A DNA stretch of 64,000 bases, taken from Sapria himalayana (taxonomy: Eukaryota > Streptophyta > Magnoliopsida > Malpighiales > Rafflesiaceae). Positions within the stretch are counted from its first letter, which is position 1, and each line of letters opens with the position of its first letter. This document shows positions 21,333 through 33,710 of this stretch, piece by piece. A model generated the notes under the pieces. The model did not search any database, was not told the DNA's origin, and saw nothing but the letters and a program-made list of their open reading frames with translations. A program made the translations under genes and the position numbers. The DNA lies in the NCBI GenBank assembly GCA_029783825.1, contig JAREIK010002991.1, positions 640,001-704,000 of the forward strand, written 5' to 3'.

Positions 21333-24300
21333 ATTGGTATTAAAGGGAGGTAGATTTCTCTTGGATATTCTTAGTATGTTTTGTGATTGCAGCATTGTCT
21401 AATCTGATACACCATAAAAAAAATTTTAATGGTTTGGCTACTGGAAAGGGTGTAGTGATACGGAATTATTATTCACATTAATAGTGCTATTTATGTGAAA
21501 TAGTATGAATGCATCCAAGTGATGAAAAGATTGTAGTAGTTAAAATGGTTGATCTTTATGTTGTTGGAGGGATCAAGTAGCTCAATAACTAAAACAACAT
21601 TATGTGGTCAACATGTATATAGTCTTATCTATGAGGTCAAGACATCTGATAGGTTGTTGGTGGTGATGAAGTTTCTCAACCAGTGGTGGATGATGCAAAT
21701 GCCACCTTATGGAAGTGGAAAATTAGAATAGGCAAAGTAATGTTTACCGTTAAAACCATAGTGCAAGAAGAAATGTTAGATCATATTGAAGATGCCAAAA
21801 CACTAAAGGAATCATAAGATACCTATTCTACACTTTTTTCAAATAAGAATGATACAAGACTGAAGCATCTTGCGAATGAGATGTTATCGATGATGCAATA
21901 CAACATGATGATTAGTTAGTACTTTTGCAAGATGAAGTCACTATGTTATGAAATTTTAGAGTTGGACCCAAAAGCTGCTATCAGAGAAACTAGGATAAAG
22001 AAAATGATTATCCATGGTATGAGACCTGAGTATTGATGGTTTGTTATGACTATACAAGGATGGGTGACATGGTCATCTCTTATTAAGTTTGAAAATTTGT
22101 TGGCCAATCAAGAAGCAATGGTTAAGCAACTATGTAGTATCTCACTAAAGAGTTAAAAAGAAACACTTTACTCCAACAAAAGCATAAAGTTCAGTGACAA
22201 GTATTAAAATTGCAGTAAGATGGCCACATGATGAAAAAGTATTGGGCCAAGAAAAAGCATATTGAAAGTAATGTTGTTACTTCAAGTTCTAAGGAGAATA
22301 ATGAAGATAATTAGGATAACTTATTATTTGTTGAGGAGGAAAAAAACTAGCTCTTACTGTAACATTGCCCAAAAAGATTGACAATGAGAATGATTAGATC
22401 ATATACTCATGATGCTCAAATCACATGATAGGTTATAGATAGAAATTATAAAATTTGTCTAAGTAAAAGTAAAATCATGTGGTGGTAATGATCAATAACT
22501 AAAGATAGCCGATACCTCATATCAATAAAATGATAATTATACCTCAGTACAATTTTAATCAGGTGTCACTTCAAGATGTCTTCCATGTCCTAGGAATGAA
22601 GAAGAATTGATTATCTTTGTATCAACTAACATCATTGGGCTACTATGTCCTCTTTGATCCACAAGTTATGAAGTTATATTGAGACTTCAAGATCTAAAAA
22701 AGCCAATAATGGAGGGATAGTAATTAGTGCCAGTTTATGTGATGTTAGTAGAATCTACATACACAGACAAGTTACAGAAGAATGATATAGTTGATTTATG
22801 GCACATGTACTTTGATCATATTAGTTACTCCAAGCTAAGTGTGATGATAAAGAAGTCGATGTTGAAAAACTTCCTCAACTAGATGTGTGAATAGATATGG
22901 TTTGTGCAAAATGTCATAATGGTAAATCTCACTAATCACTATATAAGATATTAGAATTCAAAGCAAAGGAACCATTGGAGTTGGTTCACTATGATGTGTT
23001 TGGTCCAATTAAGGAAACATCACCCGATGATATGTGATCCAAGGTGATATTCATTGATGAATTTTCTAGGCATGTGTGTGTTTCCTTCGTGAAATAAAAA
23101 TCTGACAAATTCTTAAAGTATAAAAATTTTAAAGAGTTAGTTGAAGCAGAAATGGGTAAGAAGATACATTGTTTGCACATAGACAATGTGGGATAGTTTA
23201 GCTCTAGGGAGTTTTCAAAAAACCTAATAGTATGTGAAATATTTCATTAGTATACTTGTGCTAATGTACCACAACAAAATTGTGTAACTGAGAGAAAGAA
23301 CCATCATCATAAAATTTATCTACTTTTGAAAGTTGGAATTTATCTCACCATTTGAGAAACTATAGAATGAACCAATAGTTATCTACTTTCGAGTATTTGG
23401 TAGTATTAGTTATATCTTTGATCCTAATCATTTTCAGAGTAAGTTTCAAAAGAAAGCTATTAAATATACTTTTTGGGATACAATAACCATAGAAAGGAAA
23501 GAAGATGTGGTGATCCAAAAAAAATGGAAGATATTACGCTTCATAGAATGTGGTGTTTGATGAAATATCTTCATGGTAGTTCCTGAAAAAAGAAGAGTTT
23601 TCCGACTCAAGAGAATTTGAAGACAAATAACAACAAAAGATGGAGAAGGATATTGTTCAACTTCTACTTAATTAAGATGAATTAGACAATTCAAATGGTG
23701 ATGATGCTGAACAAGAGATTGCTTAAAATTATTGGCAAATTGTGTGTATCAACAACCAAGTGAAAAAGGTGGACCTAGTAAAACTAAAGAGTCAACTCCA
23801 ACATTTCAACTTCATAAATCAATAAGAACATTTAGGTCAAATACCAAAAATGCCAATATAACCATAGTTGAAAAAGAAATTATGATAGAACATGAGTCAT
23901 TTGAAGAAGTATTACAAAGTTCTTAGTAGATAACATCTATGAAAGAAGAAATTAATGCATTCGAATAGAATCTAACTTTGGATCTCATGCCATAGCCAAG
24001 AGATGTGAATTGATATCTTGTAAGTGGGTTTACAAGATAAAGCATCATTAGGATGGATCAATCAAGAAATAAAAGGCATGATTGGTATCTCATTATTTTG
24101 TTCAATAGTATGGACTAGACTATGATGAAATGTTTAGTCCAATGGCAAGACTCACAATTATATTAATTCTACTTTTTCTTGTAGCTAAAAAAATTAGAAT
24201 TTAGGGAAAATAAATGTAAAGAATATTTTTCTTCATAGAGAGCTTGTTCAAGAGATCTATAAGATCAAATCAATATATTTTCAAATTCAAGCTGATCCTA

Positions 24301-25430
24301 AATATGTGTGTAAGCTATAGATAGCACTCGATGAATTAAACAAGCACATAGGGGGTGGTAAGGCAAGATAGTTGAATTTCTGACACATAGTGGGTATTCT
24401 TCAATAACAAGTGTAGATTCCATCTTATTTGTTAAATAAAATGGAGAAAAGATAACTATCATGCTAGTGTACATAGACAATTTAATTATAACCGGTGATG
24501 ATGAGGAAGAAATTCTTCAAACAAAAAAGAATTTATCAATTCGTTTCTAAAAGAAGGAACTTGGGCAACATAAGTACTTTCTTGGTCAAGAGACTGACCG
24601 AAACAAGCATAAATATTTCTTTGTTAATAAAACTATTTTAAAGATTTATTGAAAAGACTTGGAATGCTCGAATGCAATATGATTTCAATGCCAATGTAAC
24701 CAAATATAAAAATATGTGCAAATAAAGGAAAAGACTTGGAAATTAAAACAATATATTGCTAATTGGTAGGTAGTCTAATCTACTTTTCCTTGGTTCAACC
24801 TGTCATCTTTTATGCAGTTAGGGTGATGAGTTATTATATGCAAAATTCAAAGAAATCCTATTTGGAAGTTGTTCAATGAATATTGAGATATGTGAAAAGT
24901 ACAATTGATTATGATTTTTTATATAATAAAAAAGAAGACTTCAAATTAGTTGGTTATTATTATCATGACTATATAGCTGATTATGACACCAACAAGTCAA
25001 CAACGAGGTATATATTTAATCTTGGTTCTAGAACAATTTCTTGGTATAAGAAGAGACAATTGGCTATGTCATTGTTAACAATTGAAATAGAGTATCAAGC
25101 ATTAGTATTGGTAGCTCAAGAGATTACATGGTTGGTATAATTGTTGAATGATCTACATCAATTAGCAAATTATTCAATTCCATTATATTTTGACAATCAG
25201 TTGGCAATTCATTTGGCAGAGAATCCAATCTTTCTTGCAAGAAATACACATGTAAGTGCATTATCACTTTGTTAAAGAGTAAATTTTACTTGAAGAAATT
25301 AAGATGCAATAAATCTAGACAGATGATCAAATGTGCACTTATTCAAAAAATTTTGAGTTTAGAAAATCTCAAAATATTTTGCCATTATCTTGGCCTACTA
25401 CAGAGAATGGAAGTTGACATTGAGGTGGAG

Positions 25431-25731
25431 TGTGAACAATATATGTCAATTTTTTGTTTTTAATTTTTTTAAATCTAATATTTGGTTGCTAAGAGTTAGG
25501 TGATAGTTAGGTTGGTGTTATTTTATTTTAAAGTCAATTTTTATAACCTATAAATTTGGTTGCTAATTGTTAAGTAGGTATTCATGTTTTTCATCTAATA
25601 ATACAAGGATCAAAGCTTGTCTTGATAATTTTCTTAAGTTATCTTCTTCGTTGATTGAGAGTGTGGATTTCTTTAAAAAGTATTTTTTTTTTCATGATCA
25701 ATTAGAGTTTGGTGCTCTAATTTTTTCTACA
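25431..25731 (+). repeat. 3' LTR of copia 2
   Basis: It begins TGTGAACAAT directly after a polypurine tract and ends TCTACA, followed by the CTAAG target duplication. The beginning and end carry the TG...CA of LTRs. Confidence 0.85.
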
Positions 25732-25736
25732 CTAAG

Positions 25737-27655
25737 ATGTTAACTTGGTCTTGGGGTTTCAATAATATAAGGGTGGTAGATAAAAATAAACAAATAAAAG
25801 AAAAAAATGAAGATAAAATAACTATGATTACAAGAAAAATACAAGTCATGAAATATAGATCTCAGCGAAATATAAAATAAGATAAAGTTATCAAAATTAC
25901 TAAAAAGAGAACTATCCCATTTCAAGGGTAGTTATGTTAATTAACATTGACCAATCAAACTAAATATCAATCTCTTATACCGACACCAAAAACTTGATGT
26001 GTAGTGTTGATTGATCATTCCAAAAAAAATAATTCCAAATAGCTATGCCAAAAACTTATTACAACTTTGTTATAAAACCTAATCTTTATGATTAGGAACA
26101 TCCCAAAGGCAAGTTGGGAAAGGGTCTCTCATCCAAAATTATTCTACAAGTATATCAGTCATACACATAATAAAGTTGAACTTTAGTCCATATATTAATC
26201 ATATAGGGATTTCACTCAGAGTTTGATAAAGTCAATGATAATTAATAGTTGTTCTTCCAAAGGATGATAAATAAGTTTCAAATCATAAATCCTAAATTGT
26301 AGAGATGGTTAATATTTTTATATTTGATGGAATTTACAAATGGACTTATTATGATTATGCTTAATTAGATCGAAGGCTATAAAATTGTGAATGACTTCTT
26401 CCCCTATAGGCATATAAGGTGGTTATCAAATATTAAGCTTTTCCTAATGATGATCCCCTCATAAGTATTTCCATAGTATCTTATAATACTGAGATAATAA
26501 ATTATCTCTACTCTAAAATTATTCAAAAGTCCTTAACTTTTGGCAACTCATTAACTGCCCTTAATTGTTGCTTCAAATTACATGAATTCATATTCACTCA
26601 CTTCAAATATCTTTCTCCATAAGAATTGATTTAATAATTTGTGTATTTCCACTTTCATATTTGTTAGCAATAATATACAATACTCACATAATAAACATAT
26701 AATTTTCATTTTATTTTACTTGTAGCAACCATATACTTGAAAATAACTCATAAGATTATATTAATCATATGAGTAACCTTCAAATGTACCTAGTTCGTGG
26801 CTTACCTATAATTGTTCACCACTATGACTAGTAACTCTCTCAATAAAGGTCAAACTCTTGGAAAATATTTTATTTACCTCCCAATATTATTTGAAGGTCT
26901 ATTCCTCAAAGACATGCATAATAAATTAACATATAAAAGTGTTTATGCTTTTGGATTTATGTGTTAAACTCATAATGATTAAATTTATCTCAATTTAGGG
27001 TTTTGACATATGTATTTGTCTCGCATGTCATGGTTGAAAGGAATATCACTTTCTTTCTATTATATGCGGTTGTGTTTTGTGGCTAGAGGTGATAGGAGTT
27101 GTAACTCAAATGTCATAACTTTCTAATTTTGGATTTATAACTTTTTGTGAGTCAGAATTAATAATTTTGTGAAAAGGTCATGACTTTGATTTGAGATCAT
27201 AAAGCCATGTTAAAGATAAATTTGAGGCACTAGGAAGTAATCAAGATTTATATCACTAATGGAGTACTTAATTATTACGACATGAAATTAATGTCATATT
27301 CATTTAATTTTTATGAAATAAATATGACTATGACTCAGTAATATATCATTGCCACAAAGAATATATTACACCGTTGAAAAAGTATACTAACAAGGTAGTA
27401 GAATTATGACATAGAAAGATTTTCATGACTAATTAAGTAGAATATTTCTCTATTATAAATTCAAAATTAATAGATGATCCCAAAATTTTCAAGCAGCCAA
27501 AAGCCTCCAAAAACATATTGATTTCATGAGTATTAATCAAAATCAACCAAAACTCCAATGTTGTCAAATTATTCTAATTATATTCCATTTCTATGCTTAC
27601 ACATTATCTATAACAAGGCTGACAATTTGAATACCAAAGAATACATATTTTTCAA
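25737..27655 (-). repeat. R1 LTR-like segment, copy A
   Basis: About 1.9 kb that recurs, in whole or part, at 5560-10180, 29250-31140, 34806-35262, 42120-43335, 49819-51960, 52366-52625 and 59340-60995. It is non-coding and A+T-rich. Seen on the minus strand, it starts near a TGTTCGGCATGC-type sequence in other copies and ends at the copia 2 target site, after which R1 coding remains begin. That arrangement, segment-coding-segment, is why it is read as LTR-like. The primer site is not recognised. Confidence 0.42.
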
Positions 27656-27699
27656 CCTCCTCACTAAATATGCTAATCATGGAATGTAATATAGCACTA

Positions 27700-28490
27700 A
27701 TAGATATGCTTAAGGGGGGCATGGAAAAGCCCATCCTATGAAAGATTTAGTCCTAGTAAAGCAAATATTAGTGAATAGGATCATCCAGGATATGCATTTT
27801 AGAAGTATATAGTTGTCTAAAGAATGATACATCAATAAAGTTATTGAGAAGTTTTTCATGAAAGAGGTTAAACCTGTCTCAATTTCTTTAGCTAAATATT
27901 TTAAACTAAATACTGAGCATAGTTCCAAGACTGATGAGAAAATGATATACATAAGTCATGTGTCCAATGCCTCAGCAATTAGCAGTGTTATGTATATTAT
28001 GGTCTGTATTAGACTAGATATAATACATATTGTCAATATTGTTAGTCATTTTCTTTCTAACCAAAGCAGATATTATAAGGCTATAGGGAAATCTAACTCG
28101 AGGTATTTATGAGTGACTTCTTAATTATCTTGTATTTGGGCAAGTTAAAACTCATACTTCTTGGATATACTAATTCTGATATAACGTGTGATTTAAATTC
28201 ATGTATATCCACTTTAAATTATCTTATAACCTTTGCTGGAGTTGTATCCTAGAAATCCAAGGTGAAAAAGTGCATTGTGCTATCAAATTCTAAGGTTGAG
28301 TTCATTACAGCTACTAAAATTTTTTAAGTAACTTTATGGATGAAAATATTTTTTGCAGCTACTACACTTAGAAAATGTAGGATAAAGAAATGAAAAGAGG
28401 ATTTGAAATTCAATACAAGGAACCAAAATCCTAGGTGATGCAAATTTCAACCCCAATTTATAGGTAAATCCAAGGTGAATGCAAGAAAAA
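27700..28490 (+). pseudogene. Ty1/copia pol fragment 3 (RT end and RNase H)
   Basis: An 84-codon open stretch (27858-28112) contains the copia landmarks KPVSISLAKYFKLNTEHSSK, then the Y.SHVSNASAISSVMY and RLDIIHIVNIVSHFLS pieces, corresponding to the RT-RNase H connection. RNase H continues in broken frames (YTNSDI, NYLITFAGVV, SNSKVEFITATKI, LWMKIFF) to about 28350. Only the 3' part of pol is left. It is the same copia type as the remains at 10880 and sits at the outer edge of an R1 LTR-like segment. Confidence 0.65.
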
Positions 28491-29245
28491 ATATTTGGGT
28501 TTATGTATAGAGTCTTAATTTTTCATTAGTGTTATCATTAGAAACTCTTGATTCCATGAGATGTCATTCCTAATATCTATTGTAAAATCTTTCCTAATAT
28601 GAGACCAAAATGAGATCTAAGATTAGTTTGTATACTTGTGTATGGATGATAATTTATAATGAATATGTTTATGGTAATGTCTTGCTCTAAATGTTGATAA
28701 TATGAATGATAATTAAAACTGAGATTTAGGATTTTCACAGTATCATAAATTTATGGATGTCTATTATGGTGGATGATGTTAAGTAAATCATGAGGTACAC
28801 TCACATGATATGATATTAAGAAAATGATAGTCATTCTAAGTTCTATCTTGATACATGAGTAAAATTTATGTGTGAAATCCCGAGATTAAGGTAATTTTAA
28901 CCATTACGAGTATGACAACAAACAAAACAACTATTACGTGTGTGACTCTTTTGAAGCAAAAAACATGAATGTACTAACAACCTATTCATTGTGTATATTC
29001 TAGAAGAAATAACTTTCAAATATCTAACATGGAGATTTCACCATAGTGTGGGAGATATGTGTTGGCTGTGGTGGATGGTAGTGAGTGTATTATGAGACAC
29101 ATGCAAGTGGAGGTGTCTCGCATAGTGGTGATATCCTTATAAGTCATTTCTTGTTTGGATGATTTTCATATGTGAGATTCATAGAGAGCTATATATTAAT
29201 TATCATTAGTATAATGCTTACAAAATTAAAAGTGCAAACATATTT
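28490..29245 (+). other. Possible LTR remains after copia fragment 3
   Basis: The segment starts TTTGGGTTTATGTATAG just after pol, where many copia LTRs begin with TGTTGGGTTTATG. Its right part (about 28880-29245, around GTGGAGGTGTCTCGCATAGTGGTGATA and GTGAGATTCATAGAGAGCTATATATTAAT-like text) recurs at 40340-40600. A complete LTR pair was not found. Confidence 0.3.
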
Positions 29246-29249
29246 ATAA

Positions 29250-31140
29250 TTACATCATCTCACAAACTTGCAGGGCTATAACCATCATATGAGTCATCTT
29301 CTAATTCACCTAGCATTGTAGTTTATTTGTCCCCCTTCTATCAATATGGTAAGCAAATCCCATACTAAAATAAAAACCATTGAGATAACATTATATTCAC
29401 TGCCCGATATTAATTGACAGTCTATTTTTCTAAAACATGCATAATAGATTAGCCTATAAAAGTATTCTTATCTTTGGCTTTTTAAGTATCATACTCATAA
29501 TGATTAAATATATCTCAATTTCAAGTGTTGATATATATATTTATTTCATATGTTGAATTTTAGAAAGGTTATCATTTTCTTACTATCATATGCATTAGTA
29601 TATTTCATGACTTATATGTTACTATCTTCCACTCTAATCATGTATGAACCAACTAAAAGCTAAACTTTTATTCTTAATTCTATTTAACTATCAAACCATA
29701 CATAACTAAATAAATTTATAACAAAATATCATATTAAAGTATTTATATAAATATGAATTACACACACATTCACACCACACATGCACACACACACACACAC
29801 ATATATATATTAAACTATCTTTAGATTCTTCTTTTTAGCCTAACATTAGGAAGAATAATATATGAGATAAGTAGACATTTGTCTAATATGAATTTAGAAA
29901 GGTAATTTTAGCCAAATAGAAAATCTAGATTTCAAAACATAAAGTTTTTCAAACCTACTCAATTTCGCTTAGATTTGCCCATACGAGGGGATCAAAATAT
30001 GTGCCCACATCTTAAGGTTTATATTTGTTCCTTGTATCACTTTTGTTGGTCATGAATTTCCCCAAAATTGAGTTATGAGCCTATTTATGTCATCTTCCTT
30101 GCACATATCATGGATGCCTTATGTACCCGTAGGGTTTTTTTATATACACCCAGGTGTCTGGTACGAGTTTTTCAATAGGAAGTCACAATGCTAAATGAAA
30201 GTCACATCATCAGTCTTTAATTTTTGTTGCACAAAGTTAGGGTACTAGTAACAAGCCATGATGTTGGTCCGTATCCACTACTTGTTCGTGATACTTGGAA
30301 AAGTCATGATGATACTTTTGGCCATTATAATAGAAAGGTATAATGCTGTATGTAGCTATGACTTATGCATTTTACTTCTCTAACTTTGTTTTGGTGGTGA
30401 TGTGGGCCGCAACAATTCTATTTTACTTTTATAAACCAAAGGCATAGCATTGAAGAATGTTCGTAGCTTTCATTTCTTTATTTAGCCAAGAGTCATAGCA
30501 TTATTGTTGGTCATATCTCGAGTTTGGCTCATAGTAATATTTTATAAATGAAATTCATGGTGTCAGATCAACATCATGGTTTTGGCTTGAATATTCTATG
30601 ATTTGGTAAAGGAAAATTCACTACACCAGAAGATTGATATAACTTTTAGTTCCAGTGAGCTACTTAGTTCATACAAAGTGAAATTAATGTTAGTCATGAA
30701 GCTATTTTGAGCTAGTTTGACTATGAATCCAAGAAATCTTTGGAGCCAAAAAATATATTGCACGATGAAAAAATTATGACAATATGGTAGTAAACCTATG
30801 ATATACAAAAATTTTAGTGATAATATATATGTGGTTTTTACCAAAAAAGAACACCAAACTAATCTAGTACTCAAAAATACAATCAAGTCATAATAAGTCA
30901 AATTCTATGACTTAAGTGAGTTTTTACTTCGTATATAGTCACCAACTCTACCAGGCTGGATATTTCACACAAAGAACTTATGATTTCACAAACATTCATC
31001 AAAATCTTCCAAATCTCAGTTTCTATAAAATTGTTATAAATAATGCTCTCTATTAAACAAACACATCATAAAAATCATTGAAATGGTTATTATTATTTGG
31101 CATTTAGCATGTCGAACAAACCCACATACTAAAATCAATG
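29250..31140 (-). repeat. R1 LTR-like segment, copy B
   Basis: It aligns with 59400-60990 and 42200-43330, including the block around GGTTTATA(C/T)TTGT, the CTTATATACACC block and the repeated AGTCACAATGCTAAA/GTCATGA motifs at 30180-30620. A CA-rich microsatellite lies at 29761-29810. No coding sequence. Confidence 0.42.
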
Positions 31141-32072
31141 CTTATCCTCTAGCAATCCATCCTCCAACAATCCACACACTAAAAAATAGAACAATATCAC
31201 ATAGCTTCCATATTTTTAGAACCACATAGAAATATTTTTTAAGCACACAAAAAAATAACAAATTGGCACATATCCACATATTCAAGGTGGTTGGCAATAT
31301 GATTAGCCTTTAGGATCATACTCCTTAATGACAAAATTTGATCTGGAGTTCTCAATTGGTGGTAATGAAGAATATGTCCTCTCTGAATCTCCTCTGAAAC
31401 TTGATGCCCATTATTTTATCTTCGTAATAATGTCATACAATACATATTATCTTCTACCAAGCAAATTCGGTGCGCTTTCAAAAGATCTCATTATATAGTA
31501 CATGTGTTTTTGGTTTGTTCTACATTGCCCAAATTCTCAATCCACTAATTCTCGAGGTGGAGCATATAGCTTTCCAACCTCTGGTCTCTATTAGTCACCA
31601 TTATTTTCCATTTCATTGCAATGGATTTATATATCCTCCCAAATGACTATGTATTTTTCATTACACCAGCTTTACTATGTTTCATCTTGCTTTCCAAGAG
31701 TTTCAAAACCTTATTTTTCAAATGTTTCTTGCATCACTACAAATAATAACTCTTTTTGTTGGAGTTCCATTTTCGAAAATCTATCTCATCTATTCGCATC
31801 GACTACCATTGTTATATGGAGATTGTGTATCTCCTCCATAAGGTGTTCTTCTCTATCTTTATCCTCATAATGAATGTTTTCTAAAATACAAATAATATTA
31901 GTCATCATATCTTTTTGTTCGCATGGAGAATGCTAATTGCATGTTTCTCTATATTAATATGCTCCTGTATTTTTTTCTTATGTCACTAGTTCGACTTCTA
32001 TGAAAGATTTCACTTCTCACCCAAAATAAGTTGTATGTCTCTATTAATATGCTCATTGCATGAATAATTTTT

Positions 32073-32607
32073 CTCACGTGTCAAATGGGACGGGTTGGCC
32101 AGCCCGGCCCAGCCCATTTTTAGGCCCATATGAGATCATGTGCCATGCTAGGCATGATTCACTACAATACCGTGATGTGCTTGGCACAGCACGGTTCAAT
32201 GGAGGGCAAGCCTGGCATTGTCCATGGCTCGAAATTAGCCTGGGTTCAGACTAGTTCGGGTTAGGTTGGACCTAGTTTAGGTTAAAATAAAATTAGGGTT
32301 GGTGCTGTCATGTCGTCGTCGCCCGTCGGCCATGCCAAGCCATCACCCGTCCAACATCACCACAACATCCACCATTGGGCATCATTGCATTGGCCATCGT
32401 GCATTGCTCAATGCATCATTTCCCATGTCGTGCCATGTGTCAGGCACCTGTGTTGTGCCTAGAAAGGCATGTGAGCCAAAGACCCTTAGCACATCATGAC
32501 ACAAATAGTGTTGAGGGTCCATCGGACATGGGCCCGGGCATAGTCCTGGACCCTACCGTGCCAGGCATTGTACTGGACACGGGCCGCCCGACCTATTGAC
32601 ACCTCTA
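32073..32607. mobile_element. Non-autonomous hAT element, about 535 bp
   Basis: The right end TTGACACCTCTA and the left ACGTGTCAAATGGG match the ends of the elements at 4373, 6682 and 49979, and the interior has the same G+C-rich GGCCAGCCCGGCCC/GGGCCGCCCG texture. The left terminal bases are mutated (CTCAC for TAGAG). No good 8 bp duplication remains: the left flank does not match R1 copies without the insertion, so the left side has been rearranged. Confidence 0.72.
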
Positions 32608-33275
32608 ATTCTTCCCCTTGTAGAATCAACTTCTTTAATTTTATATCTATTTCAAGCACTTTTTTGATTCGTGGAAAATTCAATGGGGCACACTATGACA
32701 CAATTCATTTTTGTTATCATCTATAGGGACTCATTTGACTCTGCATAGTATGGTAATCATGATATATTAAATTATTTAGCTATAAAATTTACCCTTTTAA
32801 TAATTGATAATGACTTATATGACCACTCTTTACTCATATTATTCAATTCTCCATGTATCAAAAATCTATATATACTCTTCAAAGTTGTCTTCCATTCTCT
32901 CTTTCCATCCATAAAAGCTTTTTCAATTTCTTTTAATATGAGTTGCTCTTTTAGTGACATGGAAAGTGTGATATCATTTGTACTTGGAAATCTAAGAAAT
33001 TAATTTAAAAACATAATATCAAAATGTACCCAATATCCATGCACTAAACATATGTTCTCATCTCTATCCTCTAAATTGGCATTAAATTCTTGTATGACCA
33101 AGATATTTTCCTTTTCTCTATGCAAATAAAATATAAACCAATCTTTATTTTTGACAATTTGCTAGAATTGTGATATATATTCATTAAAAAATTGCTCTAT
33201 AATAAAACCCTTTTTTGCCATAACTGAATCCATCCAACTTCTACCTTTTTCCATATGAAAGATCAGCATGGACAT
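32608..33275 (-). pseudogene. R1 central protein block, resembles 'putative plant transposon protein' domain
   Basis: On the minus strand the translation shows MAKKGFIIEQFFNEYISQF, VIQEFNANLEDRDEN, VHGYWVHFDIMFLN and KEIEKAFMDGKREWKTTLK, SIYRFLIHGELNNMSKEWSY. The order (FIIEQ...F, REFYANL-like, RG.WV.F....N, then a Trp-containing stretch and a histidine-rich helix) resembles the domain annotated in plants as putative plant transposon protein (Transposase_32), from memory of that family. Stops interrupt it several times. Its biochemical role is not known to me. Related copies are at 44230-44960 and 61780-62565. Confidence 0.45.
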
Positions 33276-33504
33276 CATGGATGTCGGTAACTACTTGGTG
33301 GTGCTAGATCTTTACCACCTAGTTTTTCTTTTGCTACGTACTCATTTCTCCTACCATGCTTTTCAGCTTTAGCTTAGAACATGAACTATTTTTTATGGGT
33401 GCACCATCATAGCACTATAATCATTTGATTTTTAGTTAGGATTTTGGATGGAATCGAGATGAAGAGAGATTGGGGTTTGAGAAAAATTTATTTGTCTTTC
33501 ATGA

Positions 33505-33710
33505 TATATACACTATTAGCAATGACTTTTTATTTATAATAAGTCACAATGCTAGAAGAATACCACAACTTTAGAAATGAGAAGTAACTATACTGAAGTC
33601 CGGTCATGACTTATAAAATGAGAAGTCATGGTAGTGAAGGTTTGCAGTAACATTAGAAATGAGAAGTCAATGTGGTGGAGATTTGCCATGAATATATGTG
33701 TGAAATCAGA
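33505..33710 (-). repeat. Minisatellite of about 43 bp units (AAGTCA...AATGAG)
   Basis: Four tandem units each end in AAATGAG and begin AAGTCA or AAGTAA, for example AAGTCATGGTAGTGAAGG followed by TTTGCAGTAACATTAG. The same array occurs at about 45105-45236 and 62620-62790. It begins just after CACTATTAGC (33511). The region ends near TTTCTTGTAGTACTA (33857), which looks like an inverted CACTACAAGAAA end, so a CACTA-type insertion or an intron are both possible. Confidence 0.5.

Larger units (their letters stand above)
21078..25731 (+). mobile_element. Ty1/copia retrotransposon 2 with both LTRs, 4654 bp
   Basis: The 5' LTR is 21078-21332, the 3' LTR is 25431-25731, and an exact CTAAG duplication flanks the element (21073-21077 and 25732-25736). 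The primer site TGGTATTAAAG at 21336-21346 matches initiator Met tRNA copia sites, and a polypurine tract (GAGGTGGAG) ends at 25430. Between them lie gag (about 21545-22200), a damaged knuckle, protease with Tyr where the catalytic Asp should be (IIYS.CSNHMI, about 22400), integrase with WHMYFDH and CAKCHNGKSH (about 22796-23330), RT (FSPMARLT about 24135; [13 protein letters not shown] about 24475) and RNase H (about 24880-25260). There are many stops. The LTRs are well diverged and the 5' one lacks about 45 bp, so the insertion is old. It sits inside an R1 repeat. Confidence 0.88.
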
